Of a stretch of DNA of 23,524 nt, positions 6,996 through 14,158 are shown piece after piece. Where the stretch lies: contig JBCCDA010000071.1 of NCBI GenBank assembly GCA_039033215.1, positions 1 through 23,524 of the forward strand, in the 5' to 3' direction. Origin of the DNA: Thermohalobaculum sp039033215 (GTDB lineage Bacteria; Pseudomonadota; Alphaproteobacteria; Rhodobacterales; Rhodobacteraceae). A program made the translations under genes and the position numbers. Below the pieces are notes generated by a model. That model saw only the letters and a program-made list of their open reading frames with translations. It did no database searches and was not told the origin of the DNA. Each line of letters starts with the position of its first letter. The stretch's first letter is position 1.

Positions 6996-8114
6996 ATGCT
7001 GAAGGTCCTGACGATCCTTGGAACCCGGCCCGAGATCATCCGCCTCAGCCGGGTGATGGCGCGGCTGGATGCCCATGTGGATCACAAGATCGTCCATACA
7101 GGGCAGAACTGGGACTACGAGCTGAACGAGGTCTTCTTCGCCGACCTCGGTATCCGCAAGCCGGACCATTTCCTGGGCGTCGATGTCTCCAGCCTCGGGG
7201 CGACGCTGGGCGGTATCCTGACCGAAACCGAGAAGGTCATTCAGGCGGAGCGCCCGGATGCGGTCCTGATCCTCGGCGACACGAACTCGGCCATCTCGGC
7301 GATCATGGCGCGGCGCATGAAGGTGCCGGTCTACCACATGGAGGCGGGCAACCGCTCGTTCGACCGCAATGTGCCCGAGGAGACGAACCGCAAGCTGGTC
7401 GACCATGTGGCCGATTTCAATCTGGTCTATACCGAGCATGCCCGGCGGCACCTCCTGTCCGAGGGGATCCACCACCGGCGCATCTATCTGACAGGCTCGC
7501 CCATGCGCGAGGTGCTGGAGCACTACCGGCCGCAGATCGAGGCGTCTGATGTGCTGGCGCGGCTGGAACTGGAGCGACGGCGCTACTTCGTCGTGTCGCT
7601 GCACCGTGAAGAGAACGTCGATGCTCCGGCCCGTCTGAGCGCGCTGGTCGAGGCGCTGAACGCGCTCGCCGCGCAACACGACTGGCCCGTGATCCTCTCG
7701 ACCCACCCCCGCACGCGCAAGCGGCTGGATGCGCTGACGGACAAGCTTGACCCGCGCGTACGCGATCTCAAACCGTTCGGCTTCCATGACTACAACAACT
7801 TGCAGATGAACGCGTTCTGCGCCGTGTCGGACAGCGGCACCATTGCCGAGGAAGCCGCGATCCTGGGGTTCCCGGCGATCTCACCGCGCGATGCGATCGA
7901 GAGACCCGAAGCCCTGGATGCCGGATCGATCATTATTTCGGGCATCGACAAGGATAACGTCCTGGCCAGCATCGCCGCCACGACGGCGTTCTTCGACGAA
8001 CGCGGCGCCCCGCCAGTCCCGCAGGACTACCAGATCACGAACACCTCCGAGCGTGTGGTGTCCCTGATCGTCGGAACCGCCAGGTTGTCGAACGCCTGGG
8101 ACGGCATCCGGTAG
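6996..8114 (+). CDS. capG: UDP-GlcNAc 2-epimerase-family enzyme CapG (FnlC/WbjD type)
   Basis: This is the third and last enzyme of UDP-L-FucNAc synthesis, a C2 epimerase of the non-hydrolysing UDP-GlcNAc 2-epimerase (WecB) fold (372 residues). It begins MLKVLTILGTRPEIIRLS, with the RPE motif at the nucleotide site. Catalytic-type residues are D95 in GDTNSA, E116 in HMEAGNR, E128/E129 in VPEETNRK and H203 in SLHREENVD. HTGQNWDYELNEVFF and SDSGTIAEEAAILGFP are further landmarks. MEAGNRSFDRNVPEETNRK favours WbjD/FnlC over general WecB, and the two preceding genes make this firm. The ATG at 6996 has a GGGGG run about 6 nt upstream. A TTG 24 nt earlier is possible but adds residues foreign to the family. 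Confidence 0.93.
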   Translation: MLKVLTILGTRPEIIRLSRVMARLDAHVDHKIVHTGQNWDYELNEVFFADLGIRKPDHFLGVDVSSLGATLGGILTETEKVIQAERPDAVLILGDTNSAISAIMARRMKVPVYHMEAGNRSFDRNVPEETNRKLVDHVADFNLVYTEHARRHLLSEGIHHRRIYLTGSPMREVLEHYRPQIEASDVLARLELERRRYFVVSLHREENVDAPARLSALVEALNALAAQHDWPVILSTHPRTRKRLDALTDKLDPRVRDLKPFGFHDYNNLQMNAFCAVSDSGTIAEEAAILGFPAISPRDAIERPEALDAGSIIISGIDKDNVLASIAATTAFFDERGAPPVPQDYQITNTSERVVSLIVGTARLSNAWDGIR

Positions 8115-8185
8115 GGGTGTTTGGGTCCCATCCACCGGTGCTTTGCGGGCCCAGCGACATTGAAGACGGCTCAAATCAATAAAAC

Positions 8186-8209
8186 CTGATGCAATCAGAG
8201 ATTGATCAG
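8186..8209. promoter_or_regulatory. Clustered CTGAT/ATCAG half-sites before the tyrosine-kinase gene
   Basis: The 136-nt gap between capG and the Wzc-like gene has an AT-rich core (about 8161-8215) that stands out from its GC-rich surroundings. It holds CTGAT (8186-8190), ATCAG (8194-8198) and ATCAG (8205-8209). The first two form a dyad with a 3-nt centre; the last two are spaced by 11 bp, one helical turn. This pattern suits an operator or promoter region. I could not fix convincing -35 and -10 boxes. Confidence 0.35.
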
Positions 8210-8250
8210 ACTAAACGAATCACACGGGGAAGCGAATTCGAACAGCAAAT

Positions 8251-10392
8251 ATGCAGAATGCAAATCTAAGAACGGCCAAGATAGCTCCGCTGTCTCCGAA
8301 CATCCAACGTGATCTGGATGAGTCGTCGAACGAACTCGACGTCATCAGGCTTGGCATCACCCTCTGGCGGGGGCGATGGATTGTGCTGCTTGCAGCGCTT
8401 GCCGCGGTTGCTGCCTCTCTTCTCTACATCATTTACGTGGCGACGCCGATCTATACGTCGAGCACGGTCGTCAGCCTTCAGAGCCGCAACGAGCAGATCG
8501 TTGATTTCGAGAACGTCCTGTCGGGACTTGCCGGCGATCAGGCCAGCATCAACACCGAGGTCGAGGTTCTCAAGTCACGCGGGCTCATCGAGAAGCTGGT
8601 GGTGGAACTGGGGCTCGAGCAAGACCCCGAGTTCAACATCTACCTCGAGGATGAACCGTTCTGGTCGCCAGCCGCAATCCTGCGGACGATCACTGGTGCC
8701 GCGGCGGAACCGCCCCCAACTGCACAGCGCGTACGTGACAAGACGATGGAGCAGCTGCTCGAGGCGCTTTCGATCTCGAACGTGCGCCAAAGCTATGTGT
8801 TTCAGATCACCGTCCGCACGACGGACCCCGACAAGTCGGCGCTGATCGCCAACAGCCTGGCGAACCTCTACATTCAAGATCAGATCGGGGTGAAGTTCGA
8901 GGCGACCGAGCAGGCAACCATCTGGCTGACCGAGCGTGTCGATCAGCTGGAGGTATCGCTGGAGCGTGCCGAGAACGCCGTCAAGGAGTTCAACACCCTC
9001 ACGGATCTCGTCAGCCCCGAAGCGCTTGAGGCGCTGAACCGTCAGCTCAAGGAGTTCCGGGACCGTCTGGCGGGCCTGAGCGCGGCCGAGGCGGGCATGA
9101 GCAAGCGCGTGACCGAACTGGAGGCCGCCGGCAGCACAGAGGACCGCGCGCGCATGGTGGCGGTTGCCGACGATGCGGCACTGGCGCAGATGCTCTCGCG
9201 GCTAGACCCCGATGCCGAGGCCCAAACCGCCGCATTCGACAACCGCTACGAGCAGATCGTTCAGCGGGCGCGGATTGAACTGGAACGCAACCGTGCGCAA
9301 AGCCGGACGCTGACGGAGTCGATCGGGCACCTTGAACGCCAGGTTCAGGCGCAATCGGTGGATCTGCTGCGCCTGGAGCAGCTGGAACGCGAAGCGGAAG
9401 CCAGCCGCCAGATCTATCTCTACTTTCTGACCCGGCTCAAGGAGACCGCGGTCCAGCAGGGCATCCAGCAACCCGACAGCCGGCTCTTGTCGCGCGCCGT
9501 AGTGCCCGAGTTTCCGTCGGCGCCCCGCAAGGCGCTGGTCCTGGTCATCTTCGCCGTCCTTGGTGCGATGCTGGGCGCCGCAATCGTGATCCTGCGCGAG
9601 CTCCGCAGCCAGGCTTTCCGCACACCGCAGCAGATGGAATCAGAGACGGGCGTCGCGGTGCTGGGTCAGATCCCGAGGGCGCCGTCCAGCAGGCGGCGCA
9701 AGATCCTCGACTACATCCGCACCAAACCGACGTCTGCGATGGTCGAGGCGGTGCGCAACATGCGCACATCGATCCTGCTCTCCAGCGTGGACAAGCAGCC
9801 CAAGGTCATCATGCTGACGTCCTCGGTCCCTGGTGAGGGAAAGACGACCCTGTCCCTGTCGCTCGCCCAGAACCTGGCGAGCATGGGCAAGAAGGTGCTG
9901 ATCATCGAGGGCGATATCCGGCGGCGGACGTTCGGAGAGTTCTTCGATCTCAAGGACAAGCTGGGGCTGGTCTCGGCCGTGGTGGAGGACCTGCCGCTGG
10001 ACGAGGTGATCTATCACGAGGATCAATTGGGCGTCGACATTCTGATCGGCGAGAAAACACAGACCAACGCCGCCGATTTCTTCTCGTCCGACCGGTTTGC
10101 CCGTTTTCTGGACAACCTTCGCAAGAGCTACGACTACATCATCGTCGACACCCCGCCTGTGCTGGTCGTGCCGGACGCGCGCGTCATCGGCCAGCTGGCG
10201 GATGTGGTGATCTACGTCGTCCTTTGGGACAGCACCACGCGCACTCAGGTCAAGCAGGGCATCGGGTCCTTCGGGGTCGTGAACGTGCCCGTGACGGGTC
10301 TGGTGCTCAGCCAGATTGATCCCAAGGGCATGAGGTCCTACGGCTACGGCGCTTCGTACTCCCAATACGGCAAGGGCTATTACGACGGTTGA
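8251..10392 (+). CDS. Wzc-like polysaccharide copolymerase fused to a BY-type tyrosine kinase
   Basis: This inner-membrane protein (713 residues) controls chain length and export of a surface polysaccharide. An N-terminal Wzz part has membrane segments at about 43-63 (WIVLLAALAAVAASLLYIIYV) and 428-447, around a long periplasmic, largely helical region with coiled-coil character (about 225-400). The cytoplasmic kinase has Walker A PGEGKTT (527-533, K531), Walker A' VLIIEGD (D555) and Walker B IIVDTPP (D633). Its C-terminus is a tyrosine cluster, SYGYGASYSQYGKGYY, with six Tyr that are the likely autophosphorylation sites. Linking both parts in one chain is the proteobacterial Wzc/ExoP arrangement. 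It follows the UDP-L-FucNAc genes and probably serves the same polymer, though the glycosyltransferases and the Wza/Wzx/Wzy parts are not here. The Shine-Dalgarno is poor: GGGGAAG lies some 20 nt upstream. Confidence 0.93.
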   Translation: MQNANLRTAKIAPLSPNIQRDLDESSNELDVIRLGITLWRGRWIVLLAALAAVAASLLYIIYVATPIYTSSTVVSLQSRNEQIVDFENVLSGLAGDQASINTEVEVLKSRGLIEKLVVELGLEQDPEFNIYLEDEPFWSPAAILRTITGAAAEPPPTAQRVRDKTMEQLLEALSISNVRQSYVFQITVRTTDPDKSALIANSLANLYIQDQIGVKFEATEQATIWLTERVDQLEVSLERAENAVKEFNTLTDLVSPEALEALNRQLKEFRDRLAGLSAAEAGMSKRVTELEAAGSTEDRARMVAVADDAALAQMLSRLDPDAEAQTAAFDNRYEQIVQRARIELERNRAQSRTLTESIGHLERQVQAQSVDLLRLEQLEREAEASRQIYLYFLTRLKETAVQQGIQQPDSRLLSRAVVPEFPSAPRKALVLVIFAVLGAMLGAAIVILRELRSQAFRTPQQMESETGVAVLGQIPRAPSSRRRKILDYIRTKPTSAMVEAVRNMRTSILLSSVDKQPKVIMLTSSVPGEGKTTLSLSLAQNLASMGKKVLIIEGDIRRRTFGEFFDLKDKLGLVSAVVEDLPLDEVIYHEDQLGVDILIGEKTQTNAADFFSSDRFARFLDNLRKSYDYIIVDTPPVLVVPDARVIGQLADVVIYVVLWDSTTRTQVKQGIGSFGVVNVPVTGLVLSQIDPKGMRSYGYGASYSQYGKGYYDG

Positions 10393-10449
10393 TAGGCCTC
10401 GGGCCGCACTACCCCAGATTGTGCGTGCCTCCCACCCTGATCCGGGTTA

Positions 10450-10478
10450 GCCTCCTCGGGCATCACGCTTGGGGAGGC
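10450..10478 (+). promoter_or_regulatory. Hairpin that can hide the cytochrome gene's ribosome-binding site
   Basis: GCCTCC (10450-10455) and GGAGGC (10473-10478) are perfectly complementary around a 17-nt loop. The 3' arm lies within the strong Shine-Dalgarno GGGGAGG (10471-10477) of the gene starting at 10483. An anti-Shine-Dalgarno role is plausible, but six pairs can also arise by chance because any CCTCC run complements such a site. Confidence 0.3.
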
Positions 10479-10482
10479 GACG

Positions 10483-13458
10483 ATGAGGGGACTTCCGAAA
10501 TGGGCGGCCATGCCGCTTCTCGCTGCGTTGCTGGCTGTCATGCCGGCGCAAGGGGATGCCGCCGAACCCGCCGGTTTGCCACTGCCGTCCGAGTTGCCGC
10601 TGCTGGACTACGAGAAGGTGCTCTACGCCTTCATCGCCGAGCGTGAGTACGTCGGCCTCGGCTGGACCCCCGACAAGTCGTGGCGCGATACCGGGCCCTT
10701 CATTCTCAGTGCCAACTACGGCGTGCACCCTGCGGTGCGGATCTACTATTCGCCCGGCATGATCACGTGGATCGAGGCGGGCCGCACGGGCGAGATCCCG
10801 GACGGCGCCATGATCGTCAAGGAAATGGTCAGCCCCCCTGCCGCCCGGTACAACGAATACCTGGCCAAGCTGCAGGCCGAGGACCCGGCCACGGCGGATG
10901 CGAAGTTCCTCGCCTATCTCAAGAAGCAGGGTGGCCTCAACTGGACGGTGCTGATCCGTGACCAGAGCGTCTCCAAGGGCGGCTGGATGTTCTCGAGCGT
11001 CGGGCAATCACAGACGCTGGACACCTTCGGCCCGCCCTTCAACCCGCCCGCGACCGGCGCCGGGATCGGGACCTGCATGCGGTGCCATGCCTCGTCCGAC
11101 GGGATGCTCACCTTCTCGGACGCGGCGAACATCAAGGGGATGCCCGGACAACCGCTCCAGTTCCGCGTCGACGAGAGCTGGCGCCAGCTGACCGAGTTTC
11201 CGCGCGGCCCCTTCAACCTGCCGCCCGAACAATTGCCAGCCGGTGGCGCCTCCGAAGGCACCCTGATCACGGATCATTTCCACCAGCCGTCCCAGGATAC
11301 GCTCGCGACCGCGCTTGTGCCCGGCCAACCGGACCCCGCGTTTGTCGCGACGATCCTGGGGGATCACACAGGGCCCGATGATCCCGGCGCCAAGGTGCAG
11401 GTTTTCCCGGGGCAGTGGCTGGACAAGGTGCCATCGCGCCCCGATGGCCCGCAGCAGTTTCTGACGTCGGACAATTGCTATGGCTGCCATGGTGGGCTGG
11501 GCGGCCCGCCGTCGGGCCTTGTCATGTTCCTGCAGACCGGGCCGGCCTATGGCGAAGGCTACAACATCTCGGAGTACGGCGAATGGCGCTGGACGCCCAT
11601 GGGTCTCGCCGGGCGGGACCCCGTGTTCTATTCGCAACTGGAAGGTGAGTTTGCCCTGTTGGATCAGGCGGGTGCGGGCGACCTGAAGGCGAACCTCGGC
11701 ACGACCTGCCTGTCCTGTCACGGGGCCATGGGTCAGCGCCAGCTCGAGATCGATGCCCACGCGGATCCCTATTCGACGCTCGACGCCAACAACTTCAAGA
11801 CATCTTACGTGATGCTGCACACGCCCCTGACGGAGGCGCAGGAGGAGGCGCAGGAGAAGGCCGGGACGCTGGCCTATTCCCAGTACGGCAACCTTGCGCG
11901 CGAGGGGATCTCGTGCGCCGTTTGCCATCATATCGCGCCGCCCCAGCCGCTGCCCGGTGCGCCCGCCCACAACAAGCTGGACACATATCTGCTGAACGGG
12001 ACCACGGGTGTGTTTCGCTACAACCCGCCCGACGAGCTCATCGGTCCCTACGACGACGTGCGCGAACGGCCCATGCAGAATGCCATGGGGATCACGCCGG
12101 TCGGTGACCCCTACATCAAGGACAGCGAACTCTGCGGCGCCTGCCACACCATCAACCTGCCGAACGTGGACTGGCCCGCGGACAAGCCCCTGCCAGGGTT
12201 CACCGAAGGCGAGCAGGACATCCTGAACCTCGCCGCCCGCAACGGTGCGGCCTATCTGGGCCAGGAGTACGGCGTTTCGTGGCCCGAGCCGCTGACCCAG
12301 TTCCAGCACTCGGTCGAACAGGCGACGTATCTGGAGTGGGTGAACTCGGGGTTCGGCGACACCTCGTGCCAGGACTGCCACATGCAGTCGGGCTTCCAGA
12401 ACCTGGCCGGTGATGTCGATATCGAGACGATCACGACACAGATCGCCAGCATCCAGGATTCGAGCTACCCCGATGTCGCGAACCAGTTGCCGTCTGCCGA
12501 GATCGACGTCCCCTTCCGCGAGGGCTATCACCGGCATAACTTCGTCGGCTTGAACGCCTTCCTGATCGAGATGTTCAAGCAGTTCGATCCGGTGCTGGGA
12601 CTGGCCAGTTCCGACTACATGACGGGCGCGAAGAACGGGGCCGACCAGCAGATCGAGAACATGCTGGTGCAGGCGCGGGACGCGACGGTGGATCTTGTGC
12701 TCGATGTCTCGTCGCCAGGTGCCGGACAGATCGTCGCCGATCTCACGCTGACCTCGCTGGTCGGGCACCGGTTCCCCAGCGGCGTCGGCTTCCGCCGCGC
12801 CTTCGTGGAGGTCAGGGCAGCCAGCGGCGGCGAGACGCTCTGGTGTTCGGGTTGCACCGATCAGTTCGGCGTGATCCTGGGCCCGGACGGGCAGCCGCTG
12901 AAGACCGAGTTCCTGGATTTCGTGCCGGAGGGAGCTGATGAGGCGCTCTACCAGCCGCACTACGAGACGATCGACAACCAGGAACAGGTCCAGATCTACG
13001 AGGAGCTGACCCAGAACGCCGAGCGTCAGTTCACCTCGAGCTTCGTGCACAGGATCTACCACCCGAAGGACAACCGCCTGCTGCCCAAGGGGTGGCTGGA
13101 GCCCGGAACGCCCGCGTTCGATGCCAAGTTCGACGGCAGCGATGTCACCACGGCGTTCCTGGCCGCGACCGAGCCCGAGGGCAATGCCGCCACGGATCCC
13201 GACTTCGGGCCTGGCACGGATACGGTCAGCTATCGCATCGCCCTGCCGGACGGGGTGGACCCGGCGGACGTGGCGGTGACAGCCACCGTGTACTACCAGG
13301 CGTTCCCGCCCTGGTTCCTGCGCCAGCGCTTCACCACGGCGCGGGACGGCCCGGCGACACAGCGGCTATTCTACATCGCCAGCCGGCTCCAGACCGAGGG
13401 TACGGCGATCGAGAACTGGAAGCTACAGGTGCAGCAGGCAACGGGGACGGTGCGTTAG
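10483..13458 (+). CDS. Secreted multihaem c-type cytochrome with P460-like N-terminal region
   Basis: This is a periplasmic or exported electron-transfer protein of 991 residues. A signal peptide (about 1-27, ending GDAAEPA) is followed by a region (about 30-205) resembling cytochrome P460. That region has IPDGAMIVKEM (K113), WTVLIRDQ and GGWMFSS, and ends at the first haem site CMRCH (198-202). Five more CXXCH sites follow: CYGCH (332), CLSCH (409), CAVCHH (478), CGACH (551) and CQDCH (629). A C-terminal beta-rich part (about 705-990) contains GHRFPSGVGFRRAFVEVRA, a block seen at the end of several multihaem cytochromes. CSGCT (788-792) lacks the haem-ligand His and is probably not a haem site. 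I do not recognise the exact family, substrate or partner. The gene has its own strong Shine-Dalgarno and stands alone between the polysaccharide kinase and a convergent copper-sensor gene. Confidence 0.85.
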   Translation: MRGLPKWAAMPLLAALLAVMPAQGDAAEPAGLPLPSELPLLDYEKVLYAFIAEREYVGLGWTPDKSWRDTGPFILSANYGVHPAVRIYYSPGMITWIEAGRTGEIPDGAMIVKEMVSPPAARYNEYLAKLQAEDPATADAKFLAYLKKQGGLNWTVLIRDQSVSKGGWMFSSVGQSQTLDTFGPPFNPPATGAGIGTCMRCHASSDGMLTFSDAANIKGMPGQPLQFRVDESWRQLTEFPRGPFNLPPEQLPAGGASEGTLITDHFHQPSQDTLATALVPGQPDPAFVATILGDHTGPDDPGAKVQVFPGQWLDKVPSRPDGPQQFLTSDNCYGCHGGLGGPPSGLVMFLQTGPAYGEGYNISEYGEWRWTPMGLAGRDPVFYSQLEGEFALLDQAGAGDLKANLGTTCLSCHGAMGQRQLEIDAHADPYSTLDANNFKTSYVMLHTPLTEAQEEAQEKAGTLAYSQYGNLAREGISCAVCHHIAPPQPLPGAPAHNKLDTYLLNGTTGVFRYNPPDELIGPYDDVRERPMQNAMGITPVGDPYIKDSELCGACHTINLPNVDWPADKPLPGFTEGEQDILNLAARNGAAYLGQEYGVSWPEPLTQFQHSVEQATYLEWVNSGFGDTSCQDCHMQSGFQNLAGDVDIETITTQIASIQDSSYPDVANQLPSAEIDVPFREGYHRHNFVGLNAFLIEMFKQFDPVLGLASSDYMTGAKNGADQQIENMLVQARDATVDLVLDVSSPGAGQIVADLTLTSLVGHRFPSGVGFRRAFVEVRAASGGETLWCSGCTDQFGVILGPDGQPLKTEFLDFVPEGADEALYQPHYETIDNQEQVQIYEELTQNAERQFTSSFVHRIYHPKDNRLLPKGWLEPGTPAFDAKFDGSDVTTAFLAATEPEGNAATDPDFGPGTDTVSYRIALPDGVDPADVAVTATVYYQAFPPWFLRQRFTTARDGPATQRLFYIASRLQTEGTAIENWKLQVQQATGTVR

Positions 13459-13841
13459 TTGCGGCCCAGATCAGCGAGGATAGGACAATCGGGCCGGTCG
13501 TCGCCGTGGCAGCGCTCGACCAGATCGCCGAGCGTATCGCGCAGCCCCTCGAGTTCGGTGATCTTCTGTTCGATCCGGTGCAGATGCTGCTGGGCGACAT
13601 CCTTGACCTGGGCGCTGGCCCGGTCGCGGTCCTCGTAGAGCGATAACAGCGTCCGGCACTCGTCGATCGAGAACCCCAGCGACCGTGCGCGAGACAGAAA
13701 CATGAGCTTGTGGACGTCGATCTCCGAGAAACTGCGGTACCCGTTCGGGTCGCGGTCGGGCCGGATGAGCCCGATATCCTCGTAGTAGCGGATGGTCTTG
13801 GCGGGCAGGCCACTGGCCGCTGCCGCATCTCCGATGATCAT
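13455..13841 (-). CDS. cueR: CueR-type MerR-family copper-responsive regulator
   Basis: This is a DNA-binding activator that senses monovalent Cu/Ag/Au and distorts the promoter of copper-efflux genes (128 residues). The MerR winged helix begins MIIGDAAAASGLPAKTIRYY, with YEDIGLIRP and GYRSF after it. A dimerisation helix follows (about 74-104). The metal loop has C111 and C119 in a CX7C pattern. S76 stands at the place where divalent sensors have Cys. These three positions match E. coli CueR C112, C120 and S77 with a one-residue offset, so specificity for +1 ions is likely. The ATG at 13841 was chosen at the family N-terminus; a longer in-frame reading runs through the tRNA. Its stop overlaps that of the convergent cytochrome gene (TTAG, 13455-13458). 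No copper ATPase or oxidase is in the window. Confidence 0.9.
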   Translation of the reverse strand: MIIGDAAAASGLPAKTIRYYEDIGLIRPDRDPNGYRSFSEIDVHKLMFLSRARSLGFSIDECRTLLSLYEDRDRASAQVKDVAQQHLHRIEQKITELEGLRDTLGDLVERCHGDDRPDCPILADLGRN

Positions 13842-13943
13842 GGCCGCCTCCCGGTGTGACGTGCGCCTGGCTGATACTGGCAGATCCTGGGCTGCCGCGC
13901 GAGGCCAAGTGGTGCGACGAGGCCATCGCCGGGCAGACTGCAA

Positions 13944-14020
13944 TGGTGGCGGGGGGGAGACTTGAACTCCCGACCTCACGATTATGAGTCGTGCGCTCTA
14001 ACCAGCTGAGCTACCCAGCC
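13944..14020 (-). tRNA. tRNA-Met (anticodon CAT), elongator type, CCA encoded
   Basis: A full cloverleaf of 77 nt can be drawn. The D-stem is GCTC/GAGC. The anticodon stem is CACGA/TCGTG around loop CTCATAA. The variable loop is AGGTC. The T-stem is GGGAG/CTCCC around TTCAAGT. The gene ends with A73 and an encoded CCA (13946-13944). The acceptor arms GGCTGGG and CCCCGCC pair at six of seven positions; position 4-69 is a U-C mismatch. Position 1-72 is G-C, which excludes initiator tRNA. A CAT tRNA could in principle be the lysidine-modified Ile type, but the body resembles elongator Met. It is transcribed toward cueR from its own promoter. Confidence 0.95.
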
Positions 14021-14035
14021 CCATCGCAGGCCGCC

Positions 14036-14064
14036 GAGATACTCCCGCCTCAACAAACCGTCAA
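14036..14064 (-). promoter_or_regulatory. Promoter of the tRNA-Met gene
   Basis: On the minus strand, TTGACG (14064-14059) and TATCTC (14041-14036) are separated by 17 nt. The -10 box ends 15 nt before the first tRNA base. The -35 box is near consensus and the -10 is partial, as is common in alphaproteobacterial stable-RNA promoters. Confidence 0.55.
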
Positions 14065-14125
14065 GGGCATGACATGGATCTCCTGTCTGCGCATCGAATG
14101 CCTATGTTAACGTCCAGTGAAAAGC

Positions 14126-14139
14126 GCCGCCGAGGCGGC
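14126..14139 (+). other. Short GC hairpin upstream of the ThDP enzyme gene
   Basis: GCCGCC and GGCGGC are perfect complements separated by only GA, about 20 nt before the start codon at 14159. The loop is too small for all six pairs to close, so about five pairs are realistic. It is a minor leader structure; no function can be assigned. Confidence 0.3.
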
Positions 14140-14158
14140 AGAACCTCCCGGGGGGACC

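Noticed and set aside
8136..8143. CACCGGTG palindrome after capG as terminator or operator
   Set aside because: It is an eight-base self-complementary word with no loop and no T-run, common in GC-rich DNA.
12844..12858. Seventh haem site CSGCT in the cytochrome
   Set aside because: The proximal-ligand His is missing and the loop fits the C-terminal beta domain.
11008..13062. Minus-strand open frame of 684 codons opposite the cytochrome
   Set aside because: It is a mirror of a GC-rich coding frame. The plus strand has signal peptide and haem motifs; the minus product is Arg/His-rich without motifs.
13842..13979. Extended N-terminus of the MerR-family protein
   Set aside because: The extension would read through the 3' part of the tRNA gene. 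The MerR fold begins at the ATG at 13841.
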